A stretch of DNA of 64,000 nt, taken from positions 414,259 through 478,258 of the forward strand of contig QWOQ01000017.1 of the NCBI GenBank assembly GCA_003669585.1, written 5' to 3'. The notes under the pieces were generated by a model. It saw only the letters and a program-made list of their open reading frames with translations. It was not told the DNA's origin and made no database searches. Positions 18,184 to 28,770 of this stretch are shown here, piece after piece (the first letter of the stretch is position 1; every line of letters starts with the position of its first letter). The stretch comes from Planctomycetota bacterium. GTDB taxonomy: Bacteria > Planctomycetota > Planctomycetia > Pirellulales > UBA1268. The position numbers and the translations under genes are program-made.

Positions 18184-20843
18184 CCAGCCGACTCCGAAGG
18201 AGTATCCTGAACGTAGATCGCCTGCTGGGTTTCTGCCCACAGTGAAAGCGAGTCGCGAAAAATCTTTGCATTGTGACGGACATCGACTGGGAACGAACGG
18301 TGGAAGAAAAACTTTGTAATCCCCGCCGTAATGGGATCACCCCGTCCGATCGCGCGCAGGGCTTCTGCAAAATCACGCTTGGCGGCTTTGTTCTTTGGCC
18401 AGACGTGCGGAAAGGGTTCAACGACAAGCGCCGGTTCTTTCCCAGCTGATATTTTCATGAGCGCCGTGCGTCGGACGTGCGGGTGGGCATTGAAAATAGT
18501 TTCCACCGGAACGCTGTACAGCGTGCCTCGTGGAGTGGTCAACGCATCGGAGCGTCGTCCACAAAAATAAAGATGTCCCGCATGGTCGAGATAGCCACAG
18601 TCGCCCATGCGGTGCCAGATGCGATCCCCATCGATCACCTTGCTGGCACGATTACTCTCGTCACGATTGATGTAGGTTTTGCTCACGTTGCCACCGCTCA
18701 CCACAATGTCGCCAACGACCAGTGGTGGATAGATCGAAAGCTCGGAAAACTGTTGGCACGGCGGCTGGCTGGGAACCGCGATGACAATCTGAACTCCACT
18801 GACCGGTTTCCCAACGAGCGTGCCTTGCTCGCCGCTTGTCGCCGGCACAGGCACGATGCCAGTGAGATCGGTTCCGGAAATGAGGGTGACGGGCAATGCC
18901 TCGGTGGCACCATAGGGTGTGAAGGTTTCTCCGGCAGGCATCACCGCTCGCAAGAGTTCGACCGTTTGAATCGGCACCGGAGCGCCGGCCATGAATACGC
19001 GTTTGAGAGACGGCAACGATGCCCCGCTGCTGCGGCAATATTCGCCGATTTTCGTCCAGAGCGTGGGCGACCCAAAGGAACTTTGAATTCCCAAATCGTT
19101 CAGAATTCTGGTGATGTGATCGGGGCGTATCGACAGTGGTCGTCCTGGATTCATCGGTGGAAAAACACTTCCCACGCCGAGCGCCACAGTAAAGAGACTA
19201 AACACAGGAAGCAGCGGACAATCTTGTTCTGTGGCTCGAAAGCCAAACTGCTCAGAAAATATCTTCAACTGTTCTTCCACCATCTGATTGGTGAAGACCA
19301 CTCCTTTTGGCACGCCAGTCGCCCCTGACGTAAAGGCGATAACAGCCTCGTCATCGGGATGGCGCAGCACTTCGGGGGGTGGCGTGAGTGGAAAACGCTT
19401 GAGGTTCCAGAGCGTTGTAACCCCCGGCACAAAGAGCGGTGTTGCCACAATTCGAAATTTCATCGCCGCAAACATCGCTCGCGCCTTGAATCGCAGCAGG
19501 TGCGCGCGGGGCACTCCCAGAAATCCACTCGGCTCGGCATCTTTCATGCACTTGAGAATATTGGCAACGCCAATGCCTGGATCGATGAAAACCGGTACTG
19601 CTCCACGGCCCATCACGGCATAGCTCAGCGCAAGAAATTCCACGCCGGGTTGCACCAATACGATCACGCGGTCGTACGGGGAAAGTCCGTAAGCGGTCAA
19701 TCCGCGCTCATAGCGAGTGATCAGCGTGGAAAGCGATTCGAACGTGGTCGACTTATAGTGTGGCCGATCACCGGGCTTTTTAAACGTCGCAAGCGTAACA
19801 GCCGGCGCGCGAGGCACGGCGACACTCGCCTCGCGAAATGAACCATACAGTCCGCGCGACGCGGGTTGTTCGTGCCCTGCATCTGCCGATGCAACTGAAA
19901 AACGATGCGGCGCGGAAGCCAGCGGCTTGCTCGTCGAAGAGAAAAATTCACGCACGGTAGCAATCGCCAGTTCGGGCGCATCTTCGAGCACCAGATGCGA
20001 GGCTCGTGGAATCTCCAGAATCCGTGCGTGCGGAAAATGGGAGGCAATTTTACTCAGCATTTCAAGGTGAAAACACGGATCGCGCAAGCCCCAGATGATT
20101 TGCACTGGCACCGCCCGAAGATCTGGAAACTGCGCCTCAATTTCGAGCATGCTGGCATAGCTTGGATGCTTTTTGTCAAACGGGATGTCCTGAACAAAAT
20201 CCCAGATCGCAGTACGACGTGCGATGGTTTGATAGGGCGCGTAGTAGCCCTCTTTGATCGCACGAGGCAGCGATCGCACAACGCCGAAATCGGTTGTGAG
20301 TTTCAGAAAACGCATTGTCGTTTTCGTCAGAAATTTCCCGATGATCGGACGTGCGGCCCGACGAATGATCTTGGGCAGGCTCTCTATTTCGGTGAGCGTG
20401 GTATTGAAGTAGACCATTCGCTCTATCGATTTGATGCTACGCACCGCTAAGCCGGTTCCGATGGGGCCACCCCAATCGTGCATCACGAGTGAATACCGAT
20501 TGACTCCAAGCTGACGCAAAAGATCCTCGACCTGATCGATTCTCTCAGTGGCTCGATAGTGGCGATTGGATGGATGATCGGAGAGACCGCAGCCTATGTA
20601 GTCTGGGGCAATCACACGAAAGTCGCGGCGCAAGTCGCGGATCAGCTCTCGGAAATAGAAACTCCAAGTGGGATTTCCATGGAGGCAGACGATTACCGGA
20701 GGAGTGCCGTGGGTTGGACCTTCGTCCACGTAGTGCATCTGGTAACCACCGATGGTTACGAAGTTCCGCTGGAACGGGAAGACCTTCTCAAGTGAGAATC
20801 CCGAAAGCACGGTTGAACACCTGAAAAAGCAGTTACCACTCAA
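18180..20843 (-). CDS. oleBC: OleBC fusion: alpha/beta hydrolase (beta-lactone decarboxylase) plus AMP-dependent synthetase (beta-lactone synthetase)
   Basis: N-terminal VCLHGNPTWSFYFRELI, VMHDWGGPIG; C-terminal IAFTSGATGVPKGVVFTNQMV and YGATEALPVTLI; sits between oleA and oleD. Confidence 0.88.
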   Translation of the reverse strand: MSGNCFFRCSTVLSGFSLEKVFPFQRNFVTIGGYQMHYVDEGPTHGTPPVIVCLHGNPTWSFYFRELIRDLRRDFRVIAPDYIGCGLSDHPSNRHYRATERIDQVEDLLRQLGVNRYSLVMHDWGGPIGTGLAVRSIKSIERMVYFNTTLTEIESLPKIIRRAARPIIGKFLTKTTMRFLKLTTDFGVVRSLPRAIKEGYYAPYQTIARRTAIWDFVQDIPFDKKHPSYASMLEIEAQFPDLRAVPVQIIWGLRDPCFHLEMLSKIASHFPHARILEIPRASHLVLEDAPELAIATVREFFSSTSKPLASAPHRFSVASADAGHEQPASRGLYGSFREASVAVPRAPAVTLATFKKPGDRPHYKSTTFESLSTLITRYERGLTAYGLSPYDRVIVLVQPGVEFLALSYAVMGRGAVPVFIDPGIGVANILKCMKDAEPSGFLGVPRAHLLRFKARAMFAAMKFRIVATPLFVPGVTTLWNLKRFPLTPPPEVLRHPDDEAVIAFTSGATGVPKGVVFTNQMVEEQLKIFSEQFGFRATEQDCPLLPVFSLFTVALGVGSVFPPMNPGRPLSIRPDHITRILNDLGIQSSFGSPTLWTKIGEYCRSSGASLPSLKRVFMAGAPVPIQTVELLRAVMPAGETFTPYGATEALPVTLISGTDLTGIVPVPATSGEQGTLVGKPVSGVQIVIAVPSQPPCQQFSELSIYPPLVVGDIVVSGGNVSKTYINRDESNRASKVIDGDRIWHRMGDCGYLDHAGHLYFCGRRSDALTTPRGTLYSVPVETIFNAHPHVRRTALMKISAGKEPALVVEPFPHVWPKNKAAKRDFAEALRAIGRGDPITAGITKFFFHRSFPVDVRHNAKIFRDSLSLWAETQQAIYVQDTPSESAG

Positions 20844-21894
20844 GCCCGATGAACCGGGAGTTCAGGCCACTCCCGAACGCGGTGAGAAGCACCTTCTGAC
20901 CGTGCTGAATCTTCTTCTCTTCACAGCCAATGGCAAGCGCCGCTGGAACAGCGGCTGAAACCATGTTGCCGTACTTTTGATAGATCGTAAATTCTTTTGC
21001 GAAGTCGAGCCCCATTTCCCGATAAAAGCCTTCGTTCACCTGTCGGCCAACCTGGTGACAAAACACATGGTCGACGCTCTCTTTCGTCCAGCCAAGCGTT
21101 TCAGAGGCGTCGAGAAAGGTTCGGCCGCCAAGTTTGGCAGCCGCCGCCATCAGCGCCGATGAATCAGAAGTCATGATCGGTGCGATCTCTTCCCCCTGCC
21201 CGACGCTGAAGTCTCCGTTGCCAATACAGAGCATGTGATGCTGCGTTGCAGACCGTGCAACGCCGCCAAGAATTCGATGTTTCGATGTTGAAATGCTTTC
21301 ATGGCAAAGCACTGCGGCCGCCGCTCCGCATCCGAGCGTTAACGTGGGAAGCATTTGGAGAAGTTGCTCGCGGGAAATCTCTGGATTGCGAAGCAGTTCA
21401 GCAAGTGTGGTGTGAACGACTTTCGAAATGTTTTCACCCGAGCAGATTAATCCGGCTTTGATGGTGCCGGCCTCGATCAAGTGGCTCATCATGATCAGGC
21501 CATCGCTAAAACCAATGCAGGCATTCGTGATATCCAGCGCCAGCGAACTCTCGGGAACGCCCAGATTGTTGTGAACGAGGCAGGCTGTTGCCGGTTCAAA
21601 AAAATCTCGTGACACCGAACAATTGATCACCGCCCCAAGCTGATCGGCCGTGAGGCCAGATTTTTCAAGCGCCTCCCGCGAGGCGATCGTTGCAACCGAA
21701 CTCGGCGTGACCGAGGTATCCCACATAAAACGGGTTTTGACAGCGCTTACTCGCTCAAGCGTTCCAAAGGGGACACGCAGCCGTTCATAGACAGGAGTCA
21801 ATCGACTCTCGATCTCGGTTGAACTTAATGCGGTCGTTGGAAAATGGACTCCCAGTGACTCGAGGCAGACATGTTTAAAACGAAACGAAATCAT
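20833..21894 (-). CDS. oleA: 3-oxoacyl-ACP synthase III-like thiolase-superfamily enzyme, OleA
   Basis: ITNACIGFSDGLIMM (active-site Cys), HQVGRQVNEGFY, KYGNMVSAAVPAAL; position in ole cluster. Confidence 0.87.
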   Translation of the reverse strand: MISFRFKHVCLESLGVHFPTTALSSTEIESRLTPVYERLRVPFGTLERVSAVKTRFMWDTSVTPSSVATIASREALEKSGLTADQLGAVINCSVSRDFFEPATACLVHNNLGVPESSLALDITNACIGFSDGLIMMSHLIEAGTIKAGLICSGENISKVVHTTLAELLRNPEISREQLLQMLPTLTLGCGAAAAVLCHESISTSKHRILGGVARSATQHHMLCIGNGDFSVGQGEEIAPIMTSDSSALMAAAAKLGGRTFLDASETLGWTKESVDHVFCHQVGRQVNEGFYREMGLDFAKEFTIYQKYGNMVSAAVPAALAIGCEEKKIQHGQKVLLTAFGSGLNSRFIGLEW

Positions 21895-22302
21895 CCACGA
21901 CTCCCACGGGAAATATTGAAGTTGTGACTCTATAAAAATCTGAGCATTTGTCTAGGTCTTCCGCGGAGTGTTCGAAGAGCGTTTTCAACTTCAAAAAAAC
22001 TGTTCACGCGATATTTGTCTAAAATACGAGTGATGGAGCACCTACGATGCGAGTATGATTTTTTTAAATTGAATTGCTCGCAGCGACCATCCAGCCATTT
22101 CGACGTTTTCACAAAAAAATGCGCGAAGAGCTTTGGATCTTTACGAGCAAGGATTTTTCCAGAGCACTTCGGGCGTATAAAAGTTCTTTTTGCGCAGGCT
22201 CTTGTTTGCTTTGAATGCCACAATACAGCAAGAGCCTGTGGATGCGGTCGGGGAACTCAATCGACGACTTTACCCTCCAGCCCGCCAGCTTGCTCTGTCA
22301 GC

Positions 22303-22332
22303 TTGGAAGTGGCTTCGATTCGTGCCTATAGT
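22303..22332 (+). promoter_or_regulatory. Candidate sigma-70-type promoter for sucCD
   Basis: TTGGAA (22303-22308), 18-bp spacer, TATAGT (22327-22332), about 50 bp before ATG 22385. Confidence 0.35.
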
Positions 22333-22384
22333 GTCGGCCCGGAGAGAGACAAAGCCCCGAGTTTCAGCCAGAAAAAGACTTCCC

Positions 22385-23575
22385 ATGAAAATTCACGAAT
22401 ATCAGGCAAAAGATCTCCTGCGGGCCGCTGGTGTACCGGTGCTTGCCGGCAGGGTTGTGCAAACGCCACAGGAAGCTGTGGCAGCCTACAAAGAACTTGG
22501 CACGTCGGTGTGTGCGATAAAGGCTCAAATCCATGCCGGCGGACGAGGCAAAGGGACGATCAAGGGATCGAGCCAGCACGGCGTTGAGTTGGCCAAGAAC
22601 GCAGACGATGCCGCTCGAATTGCAACGGGGTTGTTGGGCAATACGCTTGTCACAATTCAAACCGGCCCCGAGGGGCAAGTGGTGCGAAAAGTCTTTGTTG
22701 AAAGTGGCTGCGCAATTGATCGAGAGCTTTATTGTGCCGTTCTTGTTGATCGACGCGTCGGATCACCCGTTCTTATTGCCAGCACCGCAGGCGGCGTAGA
22801 CATCGAACAGGTTGCTGAAAAGACACCAGAACTGATCGTGAGCGAGCCGTTTGATCCCGATCGAGGTTTGGCTTCGTTTCAGACTCGCGTGCTTGCCTCG
22901 AAACTACTCTTGCCTGCATCCACGTGGCGAAACGCGGATGCATTTTTTCGGAAGCTCTGCCACGCCTTTGTTTCACTCGACGCTTCTTTGCTTGAAATCA
23001 ATCCACTCGTGCTGACCAAAGAAGGGGAATTTATTGCGCTCGATGCCAAGATGACGTTTGATGACAGCGCTTTGTTTCGGCATAAGAATATCGCGTCTCT
23101 CCGAGATGAGGCTGAAGAAGAACCAGCAGAAACGCTTGCTTCCGCAGCCGGACTCTCCTACGTGAAGCTCTCGGGAAACATTGGCTGTTTGGTCAACGGT
23201 GCCGGATTGGCCATGAGCACGATGGATCTTGTGAAGTATCACGGCGGCGAACCTGCCAACTTTCTGGACGTCGGCGGTGGTGCCAATGTCGAACAGGTTA
23301 CAGAAGCCTTTAAAATCATTCTTTCCGATAAACACGTGAAGGCGATCCTCGTTAATATTTTTGGTGGCATCATGCGATGCACGACCATTGCCACGGCGGT
23401 CGTCGAAGCGTCTCGATCGATTGGTTTTACCGTGCCGCTTGTCGTAAGACTCGAAGGCACAGAGGTTGAAGAAGGCAAAAAAATTCTTGCCAACAGTGGC
23501 ACGAGCATTATCACTGCGGATGGGTTGACCGATGCCGCCAAGAAAGTTGTCGCGGCCGCAAAGGCTGTAGTTTGA
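22385..23575 (+). CDS. sucC: Succinyl-CoA synthetase beta subunit
   Basis: [39 protein letters not shown]; start at internal ATG 22385. Confidence 0.96.
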   Translation: MKIHEYQAKDLLRAAGVPVLAGRVVQTPQEAVAAYKELGTSVCAIKAQIHAGGRGKGTIKGSSQHGVELAKNADDAARIATGLLGNTLVTIQTGPEGQVVRKVFVESGCAIDRELYCAVLVDRRVGSPVLIASTAGGVDIEQVAEKTPELIVSEPFDPDRGLASFQTRVLASKLLLPASTWRNADAFFRKLCHAFVSLDASLLEINPLVLTKEGEFIALDAKMTFDDSALFRHKNIASLRDEAEEEPAETLASAAGLSYVKLSGNIGCLVNGAGLAMSTMDLVKYHGGEPANFLDVGGGANVEQVTEAFKIILSDKHVKAILVNIFGGIMRCTTIATAVVEASRSIGFTVPLVVRLEGTEVEEGKKILANSGTSIITADGLTDAAKKVVAAAKAVV

Positions 23576-23613
23576 GTGTTTTCCAAACCGTTTTCCTATA
23601 TTTTTGAGTAAGT

Positions 23614-24495
23614 ATGAGCATTTTGGTCAATCGTGATACACGCGTTATCTGTCAGGGAATCACTGGCAAAGTCGGCGAATTCCACACCCGAGGTTGTCTT
23701 GAATACGGCACTCGCATGGTTGGTGGCGTCACGCCTGGCAAAGGCGGGGAGAGCGTTGCTGAGTTGCCGGTGTTCGATACGGTTTTAGAAGCAGTGACGG
23801 CCACCGGTGCTAATGCCACCATGATCTTCGTGCCACCTGCTTTTGCCGCCGATGCGATTCTTGAAGCAGTGAATGCTGGAATTGAACTTGTGGTTGCGAT
23901 AACCGAGGGAATCCCTGTGCTCGACATGGCGCGCGTGATGCCAGTCGTGCATGCCTCAAAGAGTCGTTTGATCGGGCCAAACTGTCCCGGAATTATTACG
24001 CCTGCTGAATGCAAAATTGGAATCATGCCAGGCTATATTCACGCACCCGGACACGTTGGTGTTATGAGTCGCTCGGGCACACTGACCTATGAAGCCGTGT
24101 GGCAATTAACACAGCTTGGACATGGGCAAAGCACATGTGTAGGACTCGGTGGTGATCCGCTGGTGGGTACGAGCTTCGTCGATCTTCTTCAAATGTTTGA
24201 AGAAGATCCTGAGACGCATGCCATTTTGATGATGGGCGAAATCGGCGGAAGCGCTGAAGAAGAAGCAGCCGCATTTGTGAAGGATCATGTCACGAAGCCG
24301 GTCGCGGCTTTTATCGCAGGCCGGACGGCACCACCTGGAAAGCGCATGGGCCATGCAGGCGCGATCATCTCGGGTGGCAAAGGCACGGCAGAGGCTAAGC
24401 TCGATGCGCTACGCAGTGCTGGCATTGAGATTGCCGAAAGCCCCGCCGACATGGCGATTGCTCTGGCCAAAGCACTTGGAAAGCGGCGCAAGTGA
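23614..24495 (+). CDS. sucD: Succinyl-CoA synthetase alpha subunit
   Basis: [47 protein letters not shown]. Confidence 0.97.
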   Translation: MSILVNRDTRVICQGITGKVGEFHTRGCLEYGTRMVGGVTPGKGGESVAELPVFDTVLEAVTATGANATMIFVPPAFAADAILEAVNAGIELVVAITEGIPVLDMARVMPVVHASKSRLIGPNCPGIITPAECKIGIMPGYIHAPGHVGVMSRSGTLTYEAVWQLTQLGHGQSTCVGLGGDPLVGTSFVDLLQMFEEDPETHAILMMGEIGGSAEEEAAAFVKDHVTKPVAAFIAGRTAPPGKRMGHAGAIISGGKGTAEAKLDALRSAGIEIAESPADMAIALAKALGKRRK

Positions 24496-24620
24496 TTGGG
24501 TGCGATCTGGATGAGTGTGCCGCTTTCAAGGTTGATGCTTTCGTTGCCGAGTTTTTTTGTTATCGCTTTTGAGTTGTTTCTTGTTCCGACGATTCCTGTT
24601 GAGTAAGTGAACGATTTTTC

Positions 24621-26426
24621 ATGCCACTAGTTACTTTTCGAGACGTGCATTTAAGGTTTCGCGGTCCGGCGCTCTTGGATGGAGTGAGCTGTCATATTGA
24701 ATCTGGCCAGCGAATAGGCCTTCTCGGTCGAAATGGTGCTGGAAAAACGTCGCTGATGCGCATTCTCTCGGGTGCTGTGCGGCCGGATCAAGGCGAAGTA
24801 ACGATTGCACCACGAGCAACGGTGGCGCTCCTTCAGCAGGATGTTCCACAGGATCTCACAGGTATCGTTCGTGATATTGTGGCCCTTGGTTTCCCAGACG
24901 ATTCGCACGAGGCTCAGGAGTCCCAGTGGAAACGGGAGAATGCGGTCGATCAAATTCTGTCGCGTATGAATCTTGACGGTGAACTGGCTTTTGAAACGCT
25001 CTCCAGCGGCATGAAGCGTCGAGCATTATTGGCACGCGCGCTTGTTGGGTCTCCAGATCTTCTCTTGCTCGACGAACCGACGAATCATTTAGACATTGAT
25101 GCAGTGACATGGCTCGAAGAGTTTTTGGGCCGTTGGGACGGAACGCTCATGTTCGTCACGCACGATCGTATGTTTCTGCGGGCGCTCGCCAGTCGTATTT
25201 TAGAAATCGACCGCGGTAGAATCTTCGATTGGTCGTGCGATTACGACACATTTCTTCTGCGCAAAGAAGGGGCACTTGCTGCCGAGGAAAAACAAAACGC
25301 CCTCTTTGACAAAAAGTTAGCACAGGAAGAAATTTGGATTCGCACCGGTATCAAAGCTCGTCGTACGAGAAATGAAGGGCGAGTGCGAGCCTTGGAACAG
25401 ATGCGAACGGTGCGGGGTGACCGACGAAATGCAGATGGAAAAGTACAACTGCAAATTCAGGAAGCGCAGCGCAGCGGCGCGCTCGTCGCGGCCGTGGAAA
25501 AAGTCTCTTTTCAGTATGAATCCCGCACGATCCTGCGAGATTTTTCAACCACAGTGATGCGTGGCGACAAAATAGGCATCATTGGTCCCAATGGCGCGGG
25601 GAAGACAACGCTTCTGAGAATTCTTCTCGGAAAACTTGCACCGACCGAAGGAAAAGTGCGATTGGGAACCAACCTTCAAATTGCGTACTTCGATCAATTG
25701 CGAGAACAACTAGATGACGACAAAAGCGCTTTAGAGAATGTCGGCGATGGTTACCAGACAATCTCTTTTGGGGATCAGACTCGGCACATCATCGGTTATA
25801 TGCAGGACTTCCTCTTCAGCCCAGAACGAGCACGGACCCTCGTTCGATTTCTCTCGGGCGGTGAACGCAATCGTGTCTTACTCGCCCGCCTCTTTGCGAA
25901 GCCAGCCAATGTGATCGTACTTGATGAGCCGACGAATGACCTCGACTCCGAAACGCTCGAATTACTCGAAGAGCGACTCGTTGATTATTCCGGCACAGTG
26001 TTGCTGGTGAGTCACGACCGAGCGTTTCTCAACAACGTTGTTACAAGCACAATCGTCTTTGATCCGGATGGCGATTCAACGGTGAAGGAATACGTAGGCG
26101 GCTACGATGATTGGATTCGACAGCGATCAAAACAATTCACAGCAGCACTCTGTGAACAGGAAAAAACAAAGCAACCGGCATCGAATTCAACGGTAAGAAG
26201 GCCCAAACTTTCTTTTAAGGAGCAGCAGGAACTTGCTGCACTGCCCGCGGTCATTGAGAGGCTCGAAGTGGAAATCGCACAGATTCACGCCACCATGGCG
26301 CAACCAGATTTTTATCGACAGACCGGCGATGTGTTGGCTCGCGAGAAGTCGCGTCTTCAAAACGCTCAACTGCGATTGGCGGATGCATTTTCCCGCTGGG
26401 AATCGCTCGGCCAAGCGGATTCTTGA
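24621..26426 (+). CDS. ABC-F family ATP-binding protein (Uup-like)
   Basis: Two ABC domains: [10 protein letters not shown]...[32 protein letters not shown] and [10 protein letters not shown]...[32 protein letters not shown]. Confidence 0.94.
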   Translation: MPLVTFRDVHLRFRGPALLDGVSCHIESGQRIGLLGRNGAGKTSLMRILSGAVRPDQGEVTIAPRATVALLQQDVPQDLTGIVRDIVALGFPDDSHEAQESQWKRENAVDQILSRMNLDGELAFETLSSGMKRRALLARALVGSPDLLLLDEPTNHLDIDAVTWLEEFLGRWDGTLMFVTHDRMFLRALASRILEIDRGRIFDWSCDYDTFLLRKEGALAAEEKQNALFDKKLAQEEIWIRTGIKARRTRNEGRVRALEQMRTVRGDRRNADGKVQLQIQEAQRSGALVAAVEKVSFQYESRTILRDFSTTVMRGDKIGIIGPNGAGKTTLLRILLGKLAPTEGKVRLGTNLQIAYFDQLREQLDDDKSALENVGDGYQTISFGDQTRHIIGYMQDFLFSPERARTLVRFLSGGERNRVLLARLFAKPANVIVLDEPTNDLDSETLELLEERLVDYSGTVLLVSHDRAFLNNVVTSTIVFDPDGDSTVKEYVGGYDDWIRQRSKQFTAALCEQEKTKQPASNSTVRRPKLSFKEQQELAALPAVIERLEVEIAQIHATMAQPDFYRQTGDVLAREKSRLQNAQLRLADAFSRWESLGQADS

Positions 26427-26623
26427 AGACCAGCATCGGGGAAATTCCTCCGGGCATGATGAATCGTCAAACGAGGATTGCAAGAGTCGTGCCATCTCTG
26501 TGGCTTGCGCAAGGAGGAGACTTTCTATTGATGGGGCAAACAGTGCGGTGCCGATTTGCTTATTCGTGTGTATGAGTTTTCGCACTGGAACTATTCCAAA
26601 CCCTTCTGGAAAGGAGAACGTTG

Positions 26624-26809
26624 ATGCAGAAATTTCTGTTTGTATTTGCCATTGTTCTGAGTATGTCGATTGGCAGTATTGCTTCAGCAGCGCAGCAGTC
26701 GCGTGTTTCCCGTAGCGAAGCCGGAGCAGCCCGCAAGGGACCGGTTGCAAAGCTCATTGAGCTTGAGCGACGCAAAAACGATTGGCTACGCGAAAAAATG
26801 GGACGCTAG
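26624..26809 (+). CDS. Small exported basic protein (about 61 aa)
   Basis: ATG 26624 with AAGGAG RBS; signal peptide MQKFLFVFAIVLSMSIGSIASAAQQ; short basic mature part. Confidence 0.6.
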   Translation: MQKFLFVFAIVLSMSIGSIASAAQQSRVSRSEAGAARKGPVAKLIELERRKNDWLREKMGR

Positions 26810-26866
26810 AGTTTGCAAGAGTCTTCGGCGTGTGCCGTGCCCGCAAACACGTATGGCACAGTCGTA

Positions 26867-26949
26867 CCGTGACCGTTGATCAAAGTGGTAGTGAGTTCTT
26901 CGGACTGGAGAACTCACTACCACTTGAACTGTCACGGGTCCGCAGTCCG
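26867..26949 (+). ncRNA. Long composite hairpin with possible pseudoknot in convergent intergenic region
   Basis: 17-bp perfect stem AAGTGGTAGTGAGTTCT (26883-26899)/AGAACTCACTACCACTT (26909-26925), outer 7-bp stem CCGTGAC (26867-26873)/GTCACGG (26931-26937), loop CGGACTG (26901-26907) complementary to CAGTCCG (26943-26949). Confidence 0.45.
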
Positions 26950-26986
26950 TTTGAGAAAGTGGTCACGTCACACGGTGTCGAGAGGC

Positions 26987-28480
26987 TTACAAAGGACGTA
27001 CGACCGACTGGTTTCGCCAGTAATCAAAGAGCGTTTCAATCGACAGCACGCCTCCGCCCATCCCACTTTTGTGCACGCCCGCATACGGAACCCCGTGAGC
27101 GAAAACATTATGGGCGTTGATCCAGCTGTTACCGGCAACCATGGATTCCGCAACGCGTGAGGCTCTGGAAAGATCGTTTGACCAAACACTGTTCGCCAGT
27201 CCGTAGTCGGTGTCATTGGCCATGGCGATTGCTTCTGCTTCGCTTGAAAATGTTGTGACGTAGGCAACGGGACCAAAAATTTCTTCCCGAGCGGCCACGT
27301 TGTCGAGCGACCCAGCCAAGAGTGCTGGCTTCAGATAAAAACCAGAACGTCCACGAACCTCAGCTTCGCCGCCAGCGATCAGCATTTCGGCCCCCTGCTC
27401 TTGGCCCTTCTTGAGATAGGAGAGCACTCTTTTTTGCTGTTTTGCGCTCACAACAGGTCCCATGTGTGATGTCTCATCGAGTTGATACCCCACCTGCACT
27501 TCTTTCATGCGCGCCTTGCATTCATCAATAAAATCTTGGTAGATCGATGTATGAATCAGCCAGCGAGTGGCATCGCAGCAGACCTGCCCAGTATGAAAGG
27601 TGATCGCACCGACGAGTTTCTGCGCGGTCTGCGCTATATCGACGTCGTCAAACACAACGGCCGCACCCTTTCCACCGAGTTCGAGTTTCACAGGCGTGAG
27701 GTTGGCACCGCATGCCTGACCAACCAGTCGTCCAACTTCCGGCGATCCCGTGAACGACATTCGGCGCAGGCCCGAATGCCCGGAAAGCGCCGCACCTGCA
27801 GAGTGGCCGGTTCCAGGAACAACATTGATAACGCCATCTGGAAATCCAATCTCGCGAGCAAGTCGGGCTAAGTAGATAGCCGACAAAGGCGTGTCTTCGG
27901 CAGGTTTGATGACCGTAGTATTTCCGGCAGCAAGTGCTGGTGAGATTCCCCAGCCCATCAAGAGAAACGGAAAATTCCAAGGAAAGATAAATCCGCACGG
28001 TCCCCATGGATGCCGCACAGTCCATGCATCGTGTCCGGATACTGCCAAGACGGTGCGATGCTGCACATGCAGAGACATATTCGTAAAGTATCGCAGAGTA
28101 TCGACAAAGTTCTGAACATCGCCATGTGCCTGCGAGAGAATTTTCCCCGCATCGAGCGATTCGATTTGAGCAATGATCGATTTGTGTTTTTCTACTGCGT
28201 CGGCCAGTCGATGCAACATCGCGCCGCGTTCGTTGGGCGGAAGTTTTGCCCAAGATGATTTGTGAAACGTATGAGCGGCTGCGGACACCGCCCGATCGAC
28301 ATCTTCGGGCGACAAAAGATGAAATTCAGCAAGGACTTCCCCGCTTCCGGGATCAATGGACTTCATCGTTTCACCAGTGGAACTCGCGACATCTTTTCCA
28401 CCCACAACACCCTTGAGCGGCGAAGTGGAAAGAAACGCAGCAACTTCGGGAAGCAGTTTAATAGAAGCGGTGGTGGCCAT
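26987..28480 (-). CDS. Aldehyde dehydrogenase family protein
   Basis: FIFPWNFPFLLMGWGISPALAAGNTTVIKPAE, LELGGKGAAVVFDD, GQVCCDATR. Confidence 0.94.
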   Translation of the reverse strand: MATTASIKLLPEVAAFLSTSPLKGVVGGKDVASSTGETMKSIDPGSGEVLAEFHLLSPEDVDRAVSAAAHTFHKSSWAKLPPNERGAMLHRLADAVEKHKSIIAQIESLDAGKILSQAHGDVQNFVDTLRYFTNMSLHVQHRTVLAVSGHDAWTVRHPWGPCGFIFPWNFPFLLMGWGISPALAAGNTTVIKPAEDTPLSAIYLARLAREIGFPDGVINVVPGTGHSAGAALSGHSGLRRMSFTGSPEVGRLVGQACGANLTPVKLELGGKGAAVVFDDVDIAQTAQKLVGAITFHTGQVCCDATRWLIHTSIYQDFIDECKARMKEVQVGYQLDETSHMGPVVSAKQQKRVLSYLKKGQEQGAEMLIAGGEAEVRGRSGFYLKPALLAGSLDNVAAREEIFGPVAYVTTFSSEAEAIAMANDTDYGLANSVWSNDLSRASRVAESMVAGNSWINAHNVFAHGVPYAGVHKSGMGGGVLSIETLFDYWRNQSVVRPL

Positions 28481-28770
28481 GAAAAGCTCCTCAGGACAAC
28501 TGTGAAACGAAAACTTCAAGAACACAATGTCAGCAATCAATGCAACGGAACAATCTCTTTCACATCGGTCTCCAGTGGAACGGTTCCTCTGGGAATGTGC
28601 GTTCCCCTCTTCCGGTATTGTTCTGTGTATGAGAAATGGATCAAGTCCGGCTCACGATTTGAACTGACCAGTGAAGATCGGCGATCCGCAATTGAATGGC
28701 ACCGGTCTCCTCGGGGCCATGACAACCATGGAAGAATCAAAGATGACCCGTAGGCGAGCGTGTAACAATA

